Source: Prochilodus magdalenae
Taxonomy: Eukaryota; Chordata; Actinopteri; Characiformes; Prochilodontidae
NCBI GenBank assembly: GCA_024036415.1
Contig: JAMWET010001220.1
Location: 62,001 to 126,000 of the forward strand
Direction: 5' to 3'
Length of the DNA stretch: 64,000 nt
The translations under genes and the position numbers were made by a program. Positions 31,334 to 45,000 of the stretch are shown here, in pieces. Below the pieces are notes generated by a model. That model searched no databases and was not told the origin of the DNA. It worked only from the letters and a program-made list of their open reading frames with translations. How positions within the stretch are numbered: the stretch's first letter is position 1; every line of letters starts with the position of its first letter.

Positions 31334-31339
31334 AATAAA
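31334..31339 (+). promoter_or_regulatory. Candidate timp2 poly(A) signal
   Basis: AATAAA about 1.07 kb after the timp2 stop codon, before the usp36 promoter. It implies a 3'UTR of about 1.1 kb. ATTAAA variants occur earlier, so other ends are possible. Confidence 0.45.
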
Positions 31340-31759
31340 GAAAAAGGGAAAAAACACATATCTAGGGTCTTCCATACTGTATGCTGCATAGAACATGCTG
31401 TTCAGTTGACACTTCTTATTAAACTTGTCTGATCTTTATAATTTCCCATCATTCAGTCAAACCTAGTCCAGAAGGCAAATTATCAGCATCAGAAAATAGA
31501 AGCTTGATAACACTAGCACCTGTATTTGAATGCACCCTTATGCTTTTGAAGCTAGGGGATGGGGGTCCATAGGGCAAATTTATAGAACAAGTAAAGAACA
31601 ATCTGCAGTTTTAACTACAGTGGTCAGTAATAGCCAAACCCGCCTGCTTTCACAGCAATAGCATATATACCATCATGGACCATACAAATTAATGCAGCTT
31701 ATTCTGTCCATCGCTATAGTAAACAACAAAACGTGATGAAAGGGGTTATATTACAGGCG

Positions 31760-31980
31760 TCTATATCGCGCCCTCTGATTGGACATCCGAAATATGAATG
31801 AAGAAGGTCGTCAGTCGTTTCCTCACAGCTAATTGGCTGCTCCGTCCTGTTCGTCATTTGCGGCCCCGCCCCCTGATAATGCAGCATGGGGGAGAGAGCG
31901 CAACAAAATGAAGGACTTCGCGGCCGTCGATGGTCTTCATAGCGAAATGTATTAAACGACTCTGTGTGGTTCGCGGATTG
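31760..31980 (+). promoter_or_regulatory. usp36 promoter and noncoding first exon
   Basis: A CpG-rich block carries two inverted CCAAT boxes (ATTGG at 31778-31782 and 31832-31836) and a GC box (CCCCGCCCCC near 31864-31873). It is followed by a transcribed-looking stretch ending in a donor, GATTG|GTATGT, at 31980/31981. The next exon begins at 39045 after a pyrimidine tract and TTTCAG. Two short upstream ORFs, 31886-31942 and 31908-31955, overlap in different frames. Confidence 0.6.
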
Positions 31981-34900
31981 GTATGTACGCCGCGTCCTTT
32001 AACTCTTCCTAAAACATGTGCTTTGCCGTGATCAGTTCGTGTCGTTGACTGAATTTTCTGGAAACCATGTTTGCCTCGTTCAGGGTGGTGATCGTGCTGC
32101 AGCAGCGGAGGAGCTGCGGCTCGTTCGCTGGAAGTCTGTAGGCCAGTGGACGCTGCTTAACTAGTAACGAGCATCCACAATGTCATGTAGTGTAGCAGCA
32201 GCAGATGCAACGACGATCGTCAGATATGTGTGTTTCCGTCTTTAGCCGTGTGTCTGTTTGAAAAGGTCGATCTTACCACGTTGTTAAAAAACGATGGTGG
32301 TGATGATGCTGCTGGTGGTGGTGGCGGCTGGCTAGCTAGCTGTCTGTGTGGACTCGTCAGCGTGGAGTTTCGCTGCATGGCTAACTGTTCCGCTCATCGC
32401 CCGTTTCATACTGAGCTACAGTGTAAGGTTAGTTAGTCGGGCTTTATCAAACCAGAAGCTACACCTTTTCTAGAATGTCACCTGGGTGCTGTTGTTTGCT
32501 CTGTGGCGCTAGCTAACTGGTAAAAGCTACATTCGTGCTGTAGAAAACAAGCCCACGCTAGTATGCTAGCAGTGTTGCTTCTTGGCTAGTTACCTGTAGT
32601 CATTTAGACTCTTGATTATTTTCATGGCTTCTATTGACAGTATTTCGAAATCCCTTCTACAGCCGGCTAACAGAACACGGTTTAGTGTCACAACAAAACA
32701 TTTCCACAGGTTTGTAAGTGATCTAGCTGGTCCAGACCTGAGCGAGTAACGTTAGCCCTGTTGCTAGCTCGTGGTGCTCTTCCAAGCTTCTTGACCAGGA
32801 TATACCGAGCTTACCCGAATGTTATTCTTACCGTCACGAACGTGAAAATAACATTTCCTGTCAACTGAGACAATAAACTCGCTTCCAGTGTGCAGTGTCG
32901 GTTTGTCTGTGAGCGAGGTAAATCAGGACTGACCCGCTGACAGGAGGTAAACGCTGTAGGGCCACCAGCACAACGTTGTCTCTAACGTCCAGGGTGAGCT
33001 GAACGGAGACAGGCTGCCTATGCGGATATCACAACATGGTTTAGTAATATAGGATATCCAGTGTATATATAAATATCTATATTTTTTTCTAGCGAACACC
33101 TTCACCTTTGGTGAGTCGAGTTTTTTTTTTTTTCTCTTCTTGTTAACAGTTTGGCGGAGCGCCCACAGCGGTTTCGGCACGTGGCTTTTCAGCGCAGTAA
33201 CGATACTCGGCTCATCGAACGAGTCGTTGGTTTAACTCGGTGCACGATTTTTTTGGTGAATCACTTTTTAAATGACCCTCTCATGTCTTCGGCCGTGTAA
33301 TGAACAGAAAGAGCCTAGCTAGCATAGCTGAATCTCCATAATACTTTAAGATACCACAGTGCAGCATAACGAACAGTAGGTTTGAGTTTATGTCTAGGTT
33401 TAGACTCTGTGTAGGGGCCTTCGTCCTCACTCACGTGCTCGGAGGAAACGATTGATTGAATCGGGCGGTTTGGAAGAATCGGTTCAGTATAACTGAGCCG
33501 GTCTTACCGTCATTGGAGTGCAGCCATCATACAAACAGCTGGCCTCACGGCAGTGCAGGCTTTCCCGGCTTTTTTCCTATTTCTCCCGGTGTATCTGAAT
33601 GGTGGTAGATCCCTGATCTGTAGTGTAGGTCAGTGAAAGCTAGCTTCACAGCACGTGATTTCTATGGGGAATTCGTGATTGACTGTTAATAAGCAGGGCT
33701 TGACCGTTTTCGGAGGGGGGGCAAGGTTCGTATGATTTTTCTGACCATTACTGGACTGGAGTTTACATTGTAGCTATTTTCCATTCTCCAAGTTCATGAC
33801 ACCCGAATATCCACTTTACGCTGCTGGTAATGTAGGCTGTAATTGAAAAACAAGTGAAATTTATGGAATAATGACAAAAAAAATGTCATGTTGTGCTGTT
33901 GGATCCCGGAATATGTCATGTTGTGCTGTTGGATCCCGGAATATGTCATGTTGTGCTGTTGGATGCTGCATTAGGAATAGCAAAACTTTCGTTTTTATAG
34001 ACCACCATTGTCACCATTGTTTTAAAGACACCCTTTGAGGAAAGTGCACAACCCTAGCCTGCCACTCTTAGCCTACGTTATAGCATGGATCTGAGGTTAA
34101 CAGTAAATCTAGGTGATATCCACATGTGCAGTTCATAGCTATGGTATTAGCCCTACATGAACCTTTCAGCGATAAACGTTGTTCTAAAATACATGAAACA
34201 ATAAAGAATGAACCCAGGCTTGCAAGTGCAGTTTCACACGTTTATAATGGCACATGTCTTGTATAATGTTCTTGTTTCTGGGTAGGCTGAGCTTCGGTCT
34301 GTAATACACAAAATCTATGCAAGAAATCTCTTTATTCCCCCCCATTCCCCCTGCCCTACAAGGGGTAGTACTTGAAATGTTCCCTCTATGAAATGGAATA
34401 GGCCTTCAAGAACCAGATGCATCATCAATTATCTCCAGGGGCTTTTATGTAAACAGACAAAAAGCATGGACTTTAGGTTTACACATCAATCAATCTAACG
34501 AGTCACAGAATTAAAAAAAAAAATACATGACTTCATTAACACGCTTCTAGCAGTGCTCCGTAGGCAAGTCTGCCAGTCTGCAGTGGTAGCAGAGGAGGAT
34601 AAAGTTCAGCTACTCACTGCTTGAATACATTTAGGGCATCATATGCCTTCAAAGAGGCAACAACAATCGCCACAACTTTTGTTAGGGGCAAAGGGGTGAA
34701 ATAGGGTTGGGCTTTAAACCTTATACCCTTATGCTAAACTCGCTGTCTTCCACTGGTTAATCTTAACCCACAAACCCGTCACCTATGTTAACAGAAATGG
34801 ATGACTTTTTCTTCATGTAACTATATGGCTATTCTGATGGTTAAATGTTTATTAATGAAAATTATAAATTGTTAATGGGTTAACACTTGGAGAAATATCT

Positions 34901-37900
34901 TTATCTCTGGAATGCAGTAAAATGATTAAAATAGATATTTCAGCACAGTAGCCTTGTGTTAAACATCAGGTTGAAGTCAAATCTAGATGTTTTTCAGTGC
35001 TGTTTTCTGCTGATGGTGATGAGGTTTAGATATAATGTCACCCATAATAAAACATTAATGGTATATTCTCATTTTAATACACTTTATCCAAAACACTTTA
35101 TTAACAAATCTTCCTGGAATCACTTAATAATTAGCCTGTCACTGTGGCAGTCTGTATGCCAGTGAAAGATGAGTGCTGACAGCACAGGGCGAGCCCTTGG
35201 ATTTGTGGTTTCCACATAATATCTGTCTTATGGGCCTGTTGTTGGAGAGTATAACTGATCTGTTGTTCCAGACAAATTCTAGCAAATGCAAGAAAGGTAA
35301 CATCAGTGAAGCAGAACCTCGGCGGATGGACACACAGAGCCATTGCATCCGAGTGCTCAGCTGTGTCGCGATTAATTGCGTCAGTAACAGCACATGAAGG
35401 TTAGGCTGCCCTTGTGGGGTTGGATGCATGTGCAGCCTCCTTGCTGCTCGGCTCCTTGTGCGTGTCAGCATCAGAGCTGATGAGTAAGGCTGTTCTCTGC
35501 GCTTTCTAGCACACTACAGCGCGCCCCTTCTGTCCCCCGAGGACAGAGGTCTTGAGCGCGCTTGCATGGTGTGGGGTGGGATGAAGATAATATAGAGCTT
35601 TTTTTTAATGATGTGAGGCGTTTGAGCCAGAGTCGTAGGACATCTGTGTACCTGGAGTTTATAAAGCCCCACCTTAAACACGCCTGCGTTGCTCAACAGA
35701 GTTTACTAGATAAAGTCACGTGCGAGTGGAGAATAAGATTAACAGGATACACTGGGCCTCCTTCACCAGCTGTTCTTCCGGAGGAATTTCTTCTTCAGAC
35801 CTACTTACCTAGTTTTCACAGCGATTCTAATGTTCACCATTGTCGTCTTATTTGGGCCCTGATTTTGGGTTATAAGAAAGTACGCGCTGAGAGTGTGAGC
35901 AGTTCTTCAGTTTAACAACATGTCGAGAATCTGATGTAGGAGTTATTTTAGCACAAGAACAAATTTAGGAGAAATCTTAGGAAGATGTTTGTGAATAAAG
36001 AGCACAATGTCTTTAAAGCATGTATGTATTATTAGGTCTCTCCATGCCATGATTTATGTTTTATGTGCCACACAGCAATCAAGATTTCAAATGGAGATTC
36101 AGGTATAAATAGATGGTTTGAAATCTTATCTGGTTACAGTCCCGATGCAAGTCACATGAAATTGCCAGGTGTAAATGGAGTCAGACCCCCATGAGCCGGT
36201 GGTCATTGTGAGAATGGCTGTATTCGGAATGGTGTACTCCATTCTGCTCGCTTTGCTAAACCAACTAAAAGTAGTATGTAGTCTGCAGTACGTGAGCAAT
36301 TTGAGTTGATTAGCCGAGGATAGCTATCAGCTAAGCTAAACGTATTTCAGGTGAACTCCGCAGCGTTAGCAACAGCTAGCTCTGAACAGTGGATACAGTA
36401 ATAACAGCTCTGAGGTAAATTTGATGTATCTGGTCATGTGACTGTGTTAGTATGTGACACTGTAGGTCAGAACTTGTTACTGTACTGTATACCACACACA
36501 GGAGGCGTATACATTACATACTACAGTAGTGTGCAGTATAGTAGTGTGCCATTTCGAATACAGACATTGTTTTCCCACCTTCTTGTCTACTTATATACAG
36601 GTTCATTCTTAAATCACCCTGCTACTCTAGAAGACATCTGATGTCTTTCCCTACTCCACATGGCCCAGAACTGCCTATTTCTGCTGGAAAAATTCAACTG
36701 ACAGGCAAAATGACCAATCACAAGCCTGCTATTGGCATGACTTATAGAAGGAGTCACATAAACAATGCTTTCAGAAACACAGCAGTATATGATTTGTGGG
36801 GCGTCTGTGGCTGATCGTTCAGCTGGATTCATGTCGGACCAGTGCAGAACCGGTCATGACTCATGACGGTGTGGCCATGTTCATGAACAAAAGATATCAG
36901 ACTCTTTGTCTGTGTGTGGAAAGGGTGTCTGTGCTTGGGGCTAATGCTTGCTCAGTTCTGATGAACTGTGCAGATTAGCATAGGTTAGCAACGTTTGGCT
37001 TTGATATAGTCCTTTTCCTGGTTAGTTATGGTAGAGACAAACATGGAGCCAGTTTATAAAAATGCTGTTCGTATACTGTATCATGGATTTCATGCAAACC
37101 ATATCAAGATATTAGCAGTCCTGTATGTGAACATGACTGAGGTTTTAAACTTTTTGTGTTGGGGATGTTAATATCCTACATTAGTATCACCTTTATTGTA
37201 CCTAACAAATGTTTGTTAATCAAAAATGTAAAGTTGTACAGGGGGAAAGGGAGAGTAGTTTGTGTGACATTGACACAGGGCAACAACTACCAGTTATTCT
37301 ACTGGTTATTCCATTTATTAATTTGCTTGATTTCGAGAGGAATACTGAATATATAACAGGGACGATAGGACCGATCTCTCAAACTTAACTTTTTGTTGGT
37401 TAAATTGCATTTAGTACTGTTATCTATTTAAACCCAGAGTTCAGTAATATGTTCTGGTTTAATGTACAGTTATGTACTATATTAAAGGAGTGTCTGCACC
37501 TACTGACCCTCCTCACTGCAGGCAAGCTATATTGAATATACCTGCTCTACTGGGCTTGTGTATTTTAGGCTCCAACTGCTACTTACACCACCTGATATTT
37601 CGCTTTCTGGGGTATTTTGTGCATTGCTGTGAGAGGATGATTAGCGATCATATTGTTTTATGGTAACTGCCACTGTTAACGTAACATTGTGCGGGTCTGT
37701 TTTGTGGACTGGGCACGTCGACTGGGGTTTTCTGCAGAGATGCAGAAATGCTGATGTGTTCGTCTTTACAATAGACATACTGTGCGTAGTTTTTGTTCTT
37801 TAAAATGTTTTTCCTTCATCAAAAGCCCGGTAATGGTTTGTGGAACACAATGACCTGTATACAGCTATACAGATCAAATTAAACTTTGTTTCAGAGAGGT

Positions 37901-39044
37901 TACAGTTGTTGGTAATGGAGCAAGTAACAATTTCATGGTCACTTTAAAGATGACCATATACCACAACCGCAGCTTTTGCTGAACTGTTGTTATTTTATTT
38001 CACAAAGATTAATGTTCAGCTCACAACTTGTAAGTGATTAAATGCATCAGGGCAGGGAACTGAAGCCACAGTTAAACCTTTTAGTAATGTTTTTTTCTCC
38101 CACAGTTACCACAGTAAGATTTGGTTAGTAGCACAGTTCTGCCTGGATCTATATTGCTTCTAAGCTTGTCCATATGCTGACCTTGGTTAGTAACCAAAAG
38201 GCTGTAGGCCAGTACTGTCAGTTCATGTGCTATGAAGAAATGGTTTTGCTTTGAATGTCCAAACCAGTGTTCTTTTCCTCAGTACTGTACAGTTCCTCTG
38301 TAGCCTTCTTTGGAAATTATTGCCACTTCTGAAACATTAATGTAGATTTTTTTCCCCGTACAATCTCCATCAAGGCTTGTTTTGTCTGAGTCTTATCACA
38401 GTGTAATTGTCATGCAGCATCGCCCACCACTAGTAGTCATCGCTTCCCATAAGGGCGAAACGCCAGCTGCCTGCCCGCTATGCAACACAGGAAATGACCG
38501 GTCTGATGAGAGTCTCCTTTTGACAGAACATGCCTGTTTGCCTGTTTTCTCACAGATGGCTTTCCTTTTCTCATACAGCCTGTGAAGATGACGTTTCCTT
38601 TCACTGTTACTGTTTTCACTGTTAAAATGCTTGAATATAATCTTTTTGAACCCCAATGTTTTTAGGTCTGTGTGATTGGAGGTTTTGCCAAATTAAGGTG
38701 TATAAATAGAATAGAATTAGAATTACCACCATAAATTGATGGGGGTAATTGGGAAGTCTTGGCGCAGCTGCCGAGCCTCAACATCTGTGCAAGTACATTT
38801 AGCTTTTGGGCACTTTGCTTACGTCACCTCATCTAAAGCAGTGTATTCAGATTTCTAGAAATTGAATGGCCAGTATGAGCTATGTCTCTTACATCGTTCC
38901 TCCAAATTAGACTCTCTTCTTCTCTATTTGAACCAGTTGTGAAATGCTCCAAGGATGTTGATCTTTGTCAGGTTACCTTCAAAGAAACTGCTGATTGATT
39001 TACAAGTTGCCAGCAAGTGACTTTACCTGATCTCTTGCTTTCAG
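31981..39044 (+). other. usp36 intron 1 (7.1 kb)
   Basis: The first 1.5 kb stays CpG-rich, as is common behind a promoter. The rest is ordinary intron with only chance ORFs and a three-copy 30-bp tandem repeat. No nested gene was recognised. Confidence 0.55.
33883..33966. repeat. 30-bp tandem repeat, three copies
   Basis: ATGTCATGTTGTGCTGTTGG followed by ATCCCGGAAT repeats at 33883, 33913 and 33943; the first two copies are identical and the third diverges after GTTGGAT. Confidence 0.95.
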
Positions 39045-39053
39045 TGATGCACA

Positions 39054-42000
39054 ATGCCGATAGTGGACAAGCTCAAGGAGGCCCTGAAGCCAGGGCGAAA
39101 AGACTCTGATGATGAAGGCGACCTGAACAAGCTGCTGGCCTCCTCCGCCAAGAAGGTCCTGCTGCAGAAGATTGAATTCGAGCCAGCAAGCAAGGGCTTT
39201 GGCTACCAGTTGGAGACCCTGAAGACCAAATATGTGATCCTGAACCCCAAAAATGATGGGGTGCCTTCCCAGAGACCGGCAGAGCCTGCCACCATCAAAA
39301 GACAGGGTAAGGTTATCTGTGCACAAGGTGAATCGAGTGTTGGCAAACGACAAGTCCTAGCAGCATTGTGGCCATTCAGTGCTGGGAGTGTGAAAAAGTG
39401 AAAAACACTTTACTAGATAGGGTTTTTTTTTTCTTTTTCTTTTTACATGTTTATACAAGTCCTAGATCTTTGCTAATGTATTCAGATTCTGATTTTAGAT
39501 GTCTACATAGTTTCAGTGTCCAGATGGTAGACAGATTGGTAAGACGTGTTTTCCTATTCTCTAACCCACGTCAATCTTCCAGCAGTGTTGGAAGGCCTAA
39601 GCGGGGGACAGGGTGATGGGATCCCTGCACCGCAGAAGCTGCTCTTTCCAGGGAACAAGCTCTCCATGAAGTGGGAGCGGGTGTACCGGGTCGGAGCCGG
39701 CCTCCATAACCTGGGCAATACCTGCTTCCTCAACTCCACTGTGCAGTGTCTCACCTACACACCACCGCTGGCCAACTACCTGCTGTCCAAGGAGCACAGC
39801 CGTGCCTGTGAGTACAGGAATCGATGCTAAATAGTTTAATCACATAAACTGAGATTTTCTGATGAACTTAAATACATGTGCCAGCAAGTTGCTGGTGTCC
39901 TGTTTTCTCCTGCTCCAAAGAGAGGGCCGATTAAGTCCCACAGAAGTGATTCTTATCCAAAGTTGTTTTTATTTACTGAATCCGGGCTTCTGTAAAGTGA
40001 AAAAACATCTCACGTAAACGGCTTTTATACAGTGATGGACAAGCACAGCAGCATAGAGAAAGCGGAAAAAAAGGTGTTAAAAAAGAAAGCCTGAAGTACC
40101 ATGTTATCTGCATCTTCATGCTCCTGGTGGAATGTCTGAGGAACCTGCTTTAGGTGCTCTTGTTAAAACTGCAGTGGTTGGTGTAGCTCAATGGATAACA
40201 CCACTATCCGCTATGTGGGAGACTGGGGTTCGAACCCTGGTCTGGGTGACTATGCTGTGCTACACCAATAAGTCCTTGGGCAAGACTCCTAACACTACAT
40301 TGGCCTACCTGTAATACGATTAACCAAGTCGCTCTGGATAAGAGCGTCAGCTAAATGCCGTATTTTTTTTTAATGCACATGTTAGAGCTTAGTAGTTAGT
40401 AATAAGGAATATCAGATGGGTATCGATACTGGCTGGTACTCGGTTCTTTATTGTCAGAGTTGGTATCACAGATGAAGGTGTTATTGTGTGTCTAGTAGTG
40501 ATGCAGGAATCACTCGGATATTTGTTCCATTTCGTTACAGGAAGACGGGAAGATACACAGACTAACAATTTGGAAAAATACATACATAAGGTTTCAGCAG
40601 AACAGTAAAATGTGCAAGTTATGAAGTTACTTTGTTTTGCTACAGTTCCTTATGTTAGCATGTCACCAGGGAGATTGTCAAGATTTGTTGTTGACCTTAC
40701 AGCATTGGTTTTATCTGGGCTTGGCAGGGGTTAATGTTAGGTGTGGAAATGGTTGAAATGTGTTTCTCTGTCAAACACGTGGACAGATCTTCCACCTGCA
40801 GTGTCCAGCTTTAATATTAGCTTGTTCATTCATGTGAGCCATCTTCCATTGTGTTACTAATGTGATGCCGAACCTACTGAATAATTAAAACATGATTTGA
40901 TATGTACCCCTCTGTATGCTGCAGCATGTGTGTGCTATGTTTAGGGTGCGTTCAGACTTTTAAGAAGACCCCATAAAACCTAAAGCCAGTGATAGAACAG
41001 AGAACAACATGAGTTTGGTGAACGTTATCCGTTATTGTAGGTCATTAAAATTGCCCATTCTGTAGTGACCTTTAACACATGTGACTTCTGTTTACATCGT
41101 TTTGTCTGATGTAAGCGAACCAGAACAAACATTCACCAATATCATTTTCTGAGGAAGAGAAAAGAACTACAAATATAAACACACCCGGATTTCAGCCCAA
41201 ATCAAAGTTGTTTTCTTTTTCCAAGTTTAGTTGGAAATCTCATGTAAATTATCTGGCAAAAACATTACATCACGATACTTCAGAACATCTGCACAGTACA
41301 GAATGGTTCAACATTTTTATTCTAGGAAGTTGGAATCAAACAAGGGCCTGTACTGCCACATATCTCAAACTACTGCTACACTGCTTTTAGTGAGTGTTGT
41401 ACAAATTGCACTTTTACAACTCCACAACAAATCCCAATAAACTGGATCAATCAACTTTTTGTAATGAAACTTGTAATTTTCTTTTAGTATTGGTATCCAC
41501 CATATACTAGAAAAGCATATTACACAATTTTTCACAATAAGAGAAATAAAATTTAGTCAGCCTTGAGCCCTTGAAAGCACATCCTTACTAAATATCCCAA
41601 GTGGCTTGCAGTTATTATGGCAAAAATTCAGATTCTGGTTACACTTATTTTTTTTCTTTTCTTTTTTTTTTCCCCCCTTGTCTTTTAGGTCACCAGTCAG
41701 GATTCTGTATGATCTGCATAATGCAGAACCATATCATCCAAGCCTTTGCCAACACGGGGAACGCCATTAAGCCAGTGTCCTTCATCCGCGACCTGAAAAG
41801 TAAGATATCACTCGACTGCTGTTTTACAGGTGCATGTGCTCTAAGCTGATGTCATCTGTTTACAAGAACTTACAATCCACCTGGATGACTCGACTGTATC
41901 AGGAACTGCATGTGCTCACACTTAGACTTCAGACACAGTCTCGCTGTGGTCTGTGATTAAGACTTTAGTCATGAGCTTTGGCTTTGGAGCCAGTCACTGA

Positions 42001-45000
42001 GAAAGTTGGCTTTGGAGACAGTCACTGAGAGAGTTGTGTTCCGGCTCCCCCTTCTGTTTCTTTAGTGCGTCTGTCGCGCTATCTATCCCTCATATGTGCC
42101 CTCTCTCTCTCCTTGCGGCTGCAGTGGGGGAGTCGCAGTACTAGCACAAATCCACCGCAGGGTTATCAGAGCGTCGTCAGCAAGCAGAGCAGGGCTTGGT
42201 CTCTTGCCTGCAGACACATGCTTCTCCTGTTAGGACCTGCCTGTGTTCTCTGCTTGCATGTTTTGGGCTCTTAATCTGTTCACTAACAGCATCTCTATCT
42301 GCCTGGCTGTGTTTGGGGTTTCTGATACATTTCATTCCTCTTTGCACTCTGCATTTTGCAGTGATGTGTGCAGGATTTCTTATACCAAGATTTTTTAAGT
42401 TATTAATTGGTCTCTTACGTATTCAGTCACATGCAGAAATCCAAGAACCCTACTGTGCTCAATTTCAAAGTCCAGTCGTCGTCTTCTTCTTTCAGAAATT
42501 GCTCGCCACTTCCGGTTCGGGAGTCAGGAGGACGCCCATGAATTTTTGCGCTACACCATCGATGCCATGCAAAAAGCTTGTCTTAATGGCTATCCAAAGT
42601 AAGACCTGCACTGATTTTACACCGGCGTATAAACTACAAGTATAAAATTTGCTTTGTTTGGTTGCAAGTAATTGTCTTTCCTTTGATTAACAGACTGGAC
42701 AGGCAGACGCAGGCTACTACACTCGTCCACCAGATCTTCGGGGGTTACTTGAGGTCTCGAGGTAAGATTGTTACTACCTCTACGACCTGCCCATATTTAC
42801 GAAACAGCCTGACCTAGACAACTGAGTGGAGTGGGTTCATGGGATTTTGTTTTTTGCCTTATGCATAGGAAAGCAAATTATTTGCTAATAATTCTCACAT
42901 TTATACATGTGCACATATAAATCAGAAGCCGTGTCACTGTACTTTGTGTGATTTGAGGTGATTGCAGGCACCGGTAAAGTTTTATTTTCAGTGTTTTAAA
43001 ACTCCTCTGAAACCATTGGGATACTTGCCCTGTACAGAAAATTCTCCCCCGCCTCCGATTTTTCTCAAATGTACTGTAATCTATACTGATGGCTTATTAA
43101 TGGCACACAATTGCTTAAACCATAAAATGTATAGAGCATTACAGACACACATTTTTTATTAATGTCATTTAACCCACTGCTTAAAATTAAATTAGTTCTG
43201 TGTTGCTATGGTGCTTTTACCCCGATATGATGATGATGATATTGATGATGACGATCAAGTTACTCAGTAGGTCGTTGCTGATATCGCATGATATTACATC
43301 AGCCTATCCTACAGGCCTAATCGGTTTCTGAAGTCATAGTCTGAATATAGTGGAGTGAAACTTGAACCATGTATGGCAAACAGAGGACGTTCACTTCAAG
43401 TGGCTGCTTAAAAAGGGAGACTGTTTACAGTCTTGTGGTGTTCTGAGCTGATGATGAAATTTTGGCCTGCTTTGTGACTGTAGTTCAGTTGGCCAACCTG
43501 ATGAAATCACAGTGACTGTTTATAGCATTAAAGGATACTGAACAGCATGTCTCTCTTCTTCCTCTTTTCTTTCTAGTGAAGTGCTCCATTTGTAAAAGTG
43601 TGTCAGACACATATGACCCCTATCTGGACATAGCAGTGGAGATTCGGGTGAGTTTTTCTGCACTTGTGCCCCAATTTCTTAATTATTTTAAATGTATTTT
43701 TTTTCCTGTCCCAAGGTTGTCTAGTGCCATAGTGTCCAGATGATGGATGTGTCTTATTGCTGTGTGAGAGAACTCTGCTCTGAATCTTTCTTCATGTCTC
43801 TCTTGTCCTCAGCAAGCAGCCAACATCGTTCGTGCCCTAGAACTGTTTGTCAAGCCAGACGTTCTGAGTGGTGAAAATGCCTACATGTGTGCCAAGTGAG
43901 TAACGGATGTACTTCTAGGAAAATGTTTTAGATGCACAACGGGAGCAGAGAAAAGGGAGGGGGGAAATCAATACGGGACACCGTAATTCTCGGGGCTGCA
44001 TTTTTACTAGATTTAATTATTCTTATTTTATTAAAAAAAAAAAAAGCTACATGTATAATTCTTTGATTCTGCATAAGGAGGTGCTGTTAATACTCAAGTT
44101 GTACGTTTCTGCAAGTTAGATGCAATGCAGGTCATGGATGTGTCCCATTCGCACTCTCTTAACAAGATTGTACGAAGGGGCGGCTACTGGCTCTCCATTA
44201 TAAATGGGATTTTGCATGGTGCTGCTTTAATTTTTCATGCTGGTGCTTAGCATCAATGACACTAGGTGTTCTTTGTGATTGTAAGGAAACCCACAACAGC
44301 ACTAATGCACAGCTCACAGTCATACATTTCATAGCATAATAGAGAAATTACGGAGACTGTGAGGTGGAAGTTGTGGTTTTGGAGATCAAGGCAAGGAGTG
44401 ATGTGATGTTTAGTGGTCTCAGTAATGGTGTCAACAACAAATGCAAATTTATTGAGTGGCAGAAAATCTAGCCAGCAGCCTAATTAACAGATGTGTGCTA
44501 ATAAGCGCATCTATAAACGCATCAAACCAAACAGTGCTTAGGTGTGAAGACTTTTCATGACTCTGTGGTGTAATATGGAGTGTACTTTGGGATCAACTGG
44601 TCTGTGTGAGGATGGTTTGTGCATGTAGCTGCAATGCTCTGTTTTACCACAGGGGTCCAGTACTTGTTTTGCTCTCTCCCGTGTGTTTATTTTATAAATC
44701 CCTGTTTCTGTGTACACACATTCCAGACTGTTTCTAAGAGAATCCACCATTTATAAGGCTCTAGAACCTGAAGTGGATTTTCCCTTAGTTTTCATAACAT
44801 TGGGGTAATTAATAATTGGGATAATTAAATTGTTAAGATATGAACATCTTTTGGAGTGGTCTGATTTTTAGAACTCTTTGTTCATAGTGATGGAAACCTT
44901 AATGGCTTTAAAAGGTCCCTCACAGAAAGATGTTACAAGAAAATGTAGCACCTGATGTCTGAGACATTGATTTTGGGTAGTTGTTTAAAAGCTTTCAACA

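Noticed and set aside
40184..40260. Functional tRNA gene
   Set aside because: The A and B boxes belong to a SINE head: no proper cloverleaf acceptor pairing is evident, and the SINE body and tail follow directly. A second copy sits at 59797-60028.
42065..42645. Open frames of 69 and 149 codons near a usp36 exon
   Set aside because: They cover intron and read the 42496-42598 exon in a wrong frame; the true frame gives the conserved [20 protein letters not shown].
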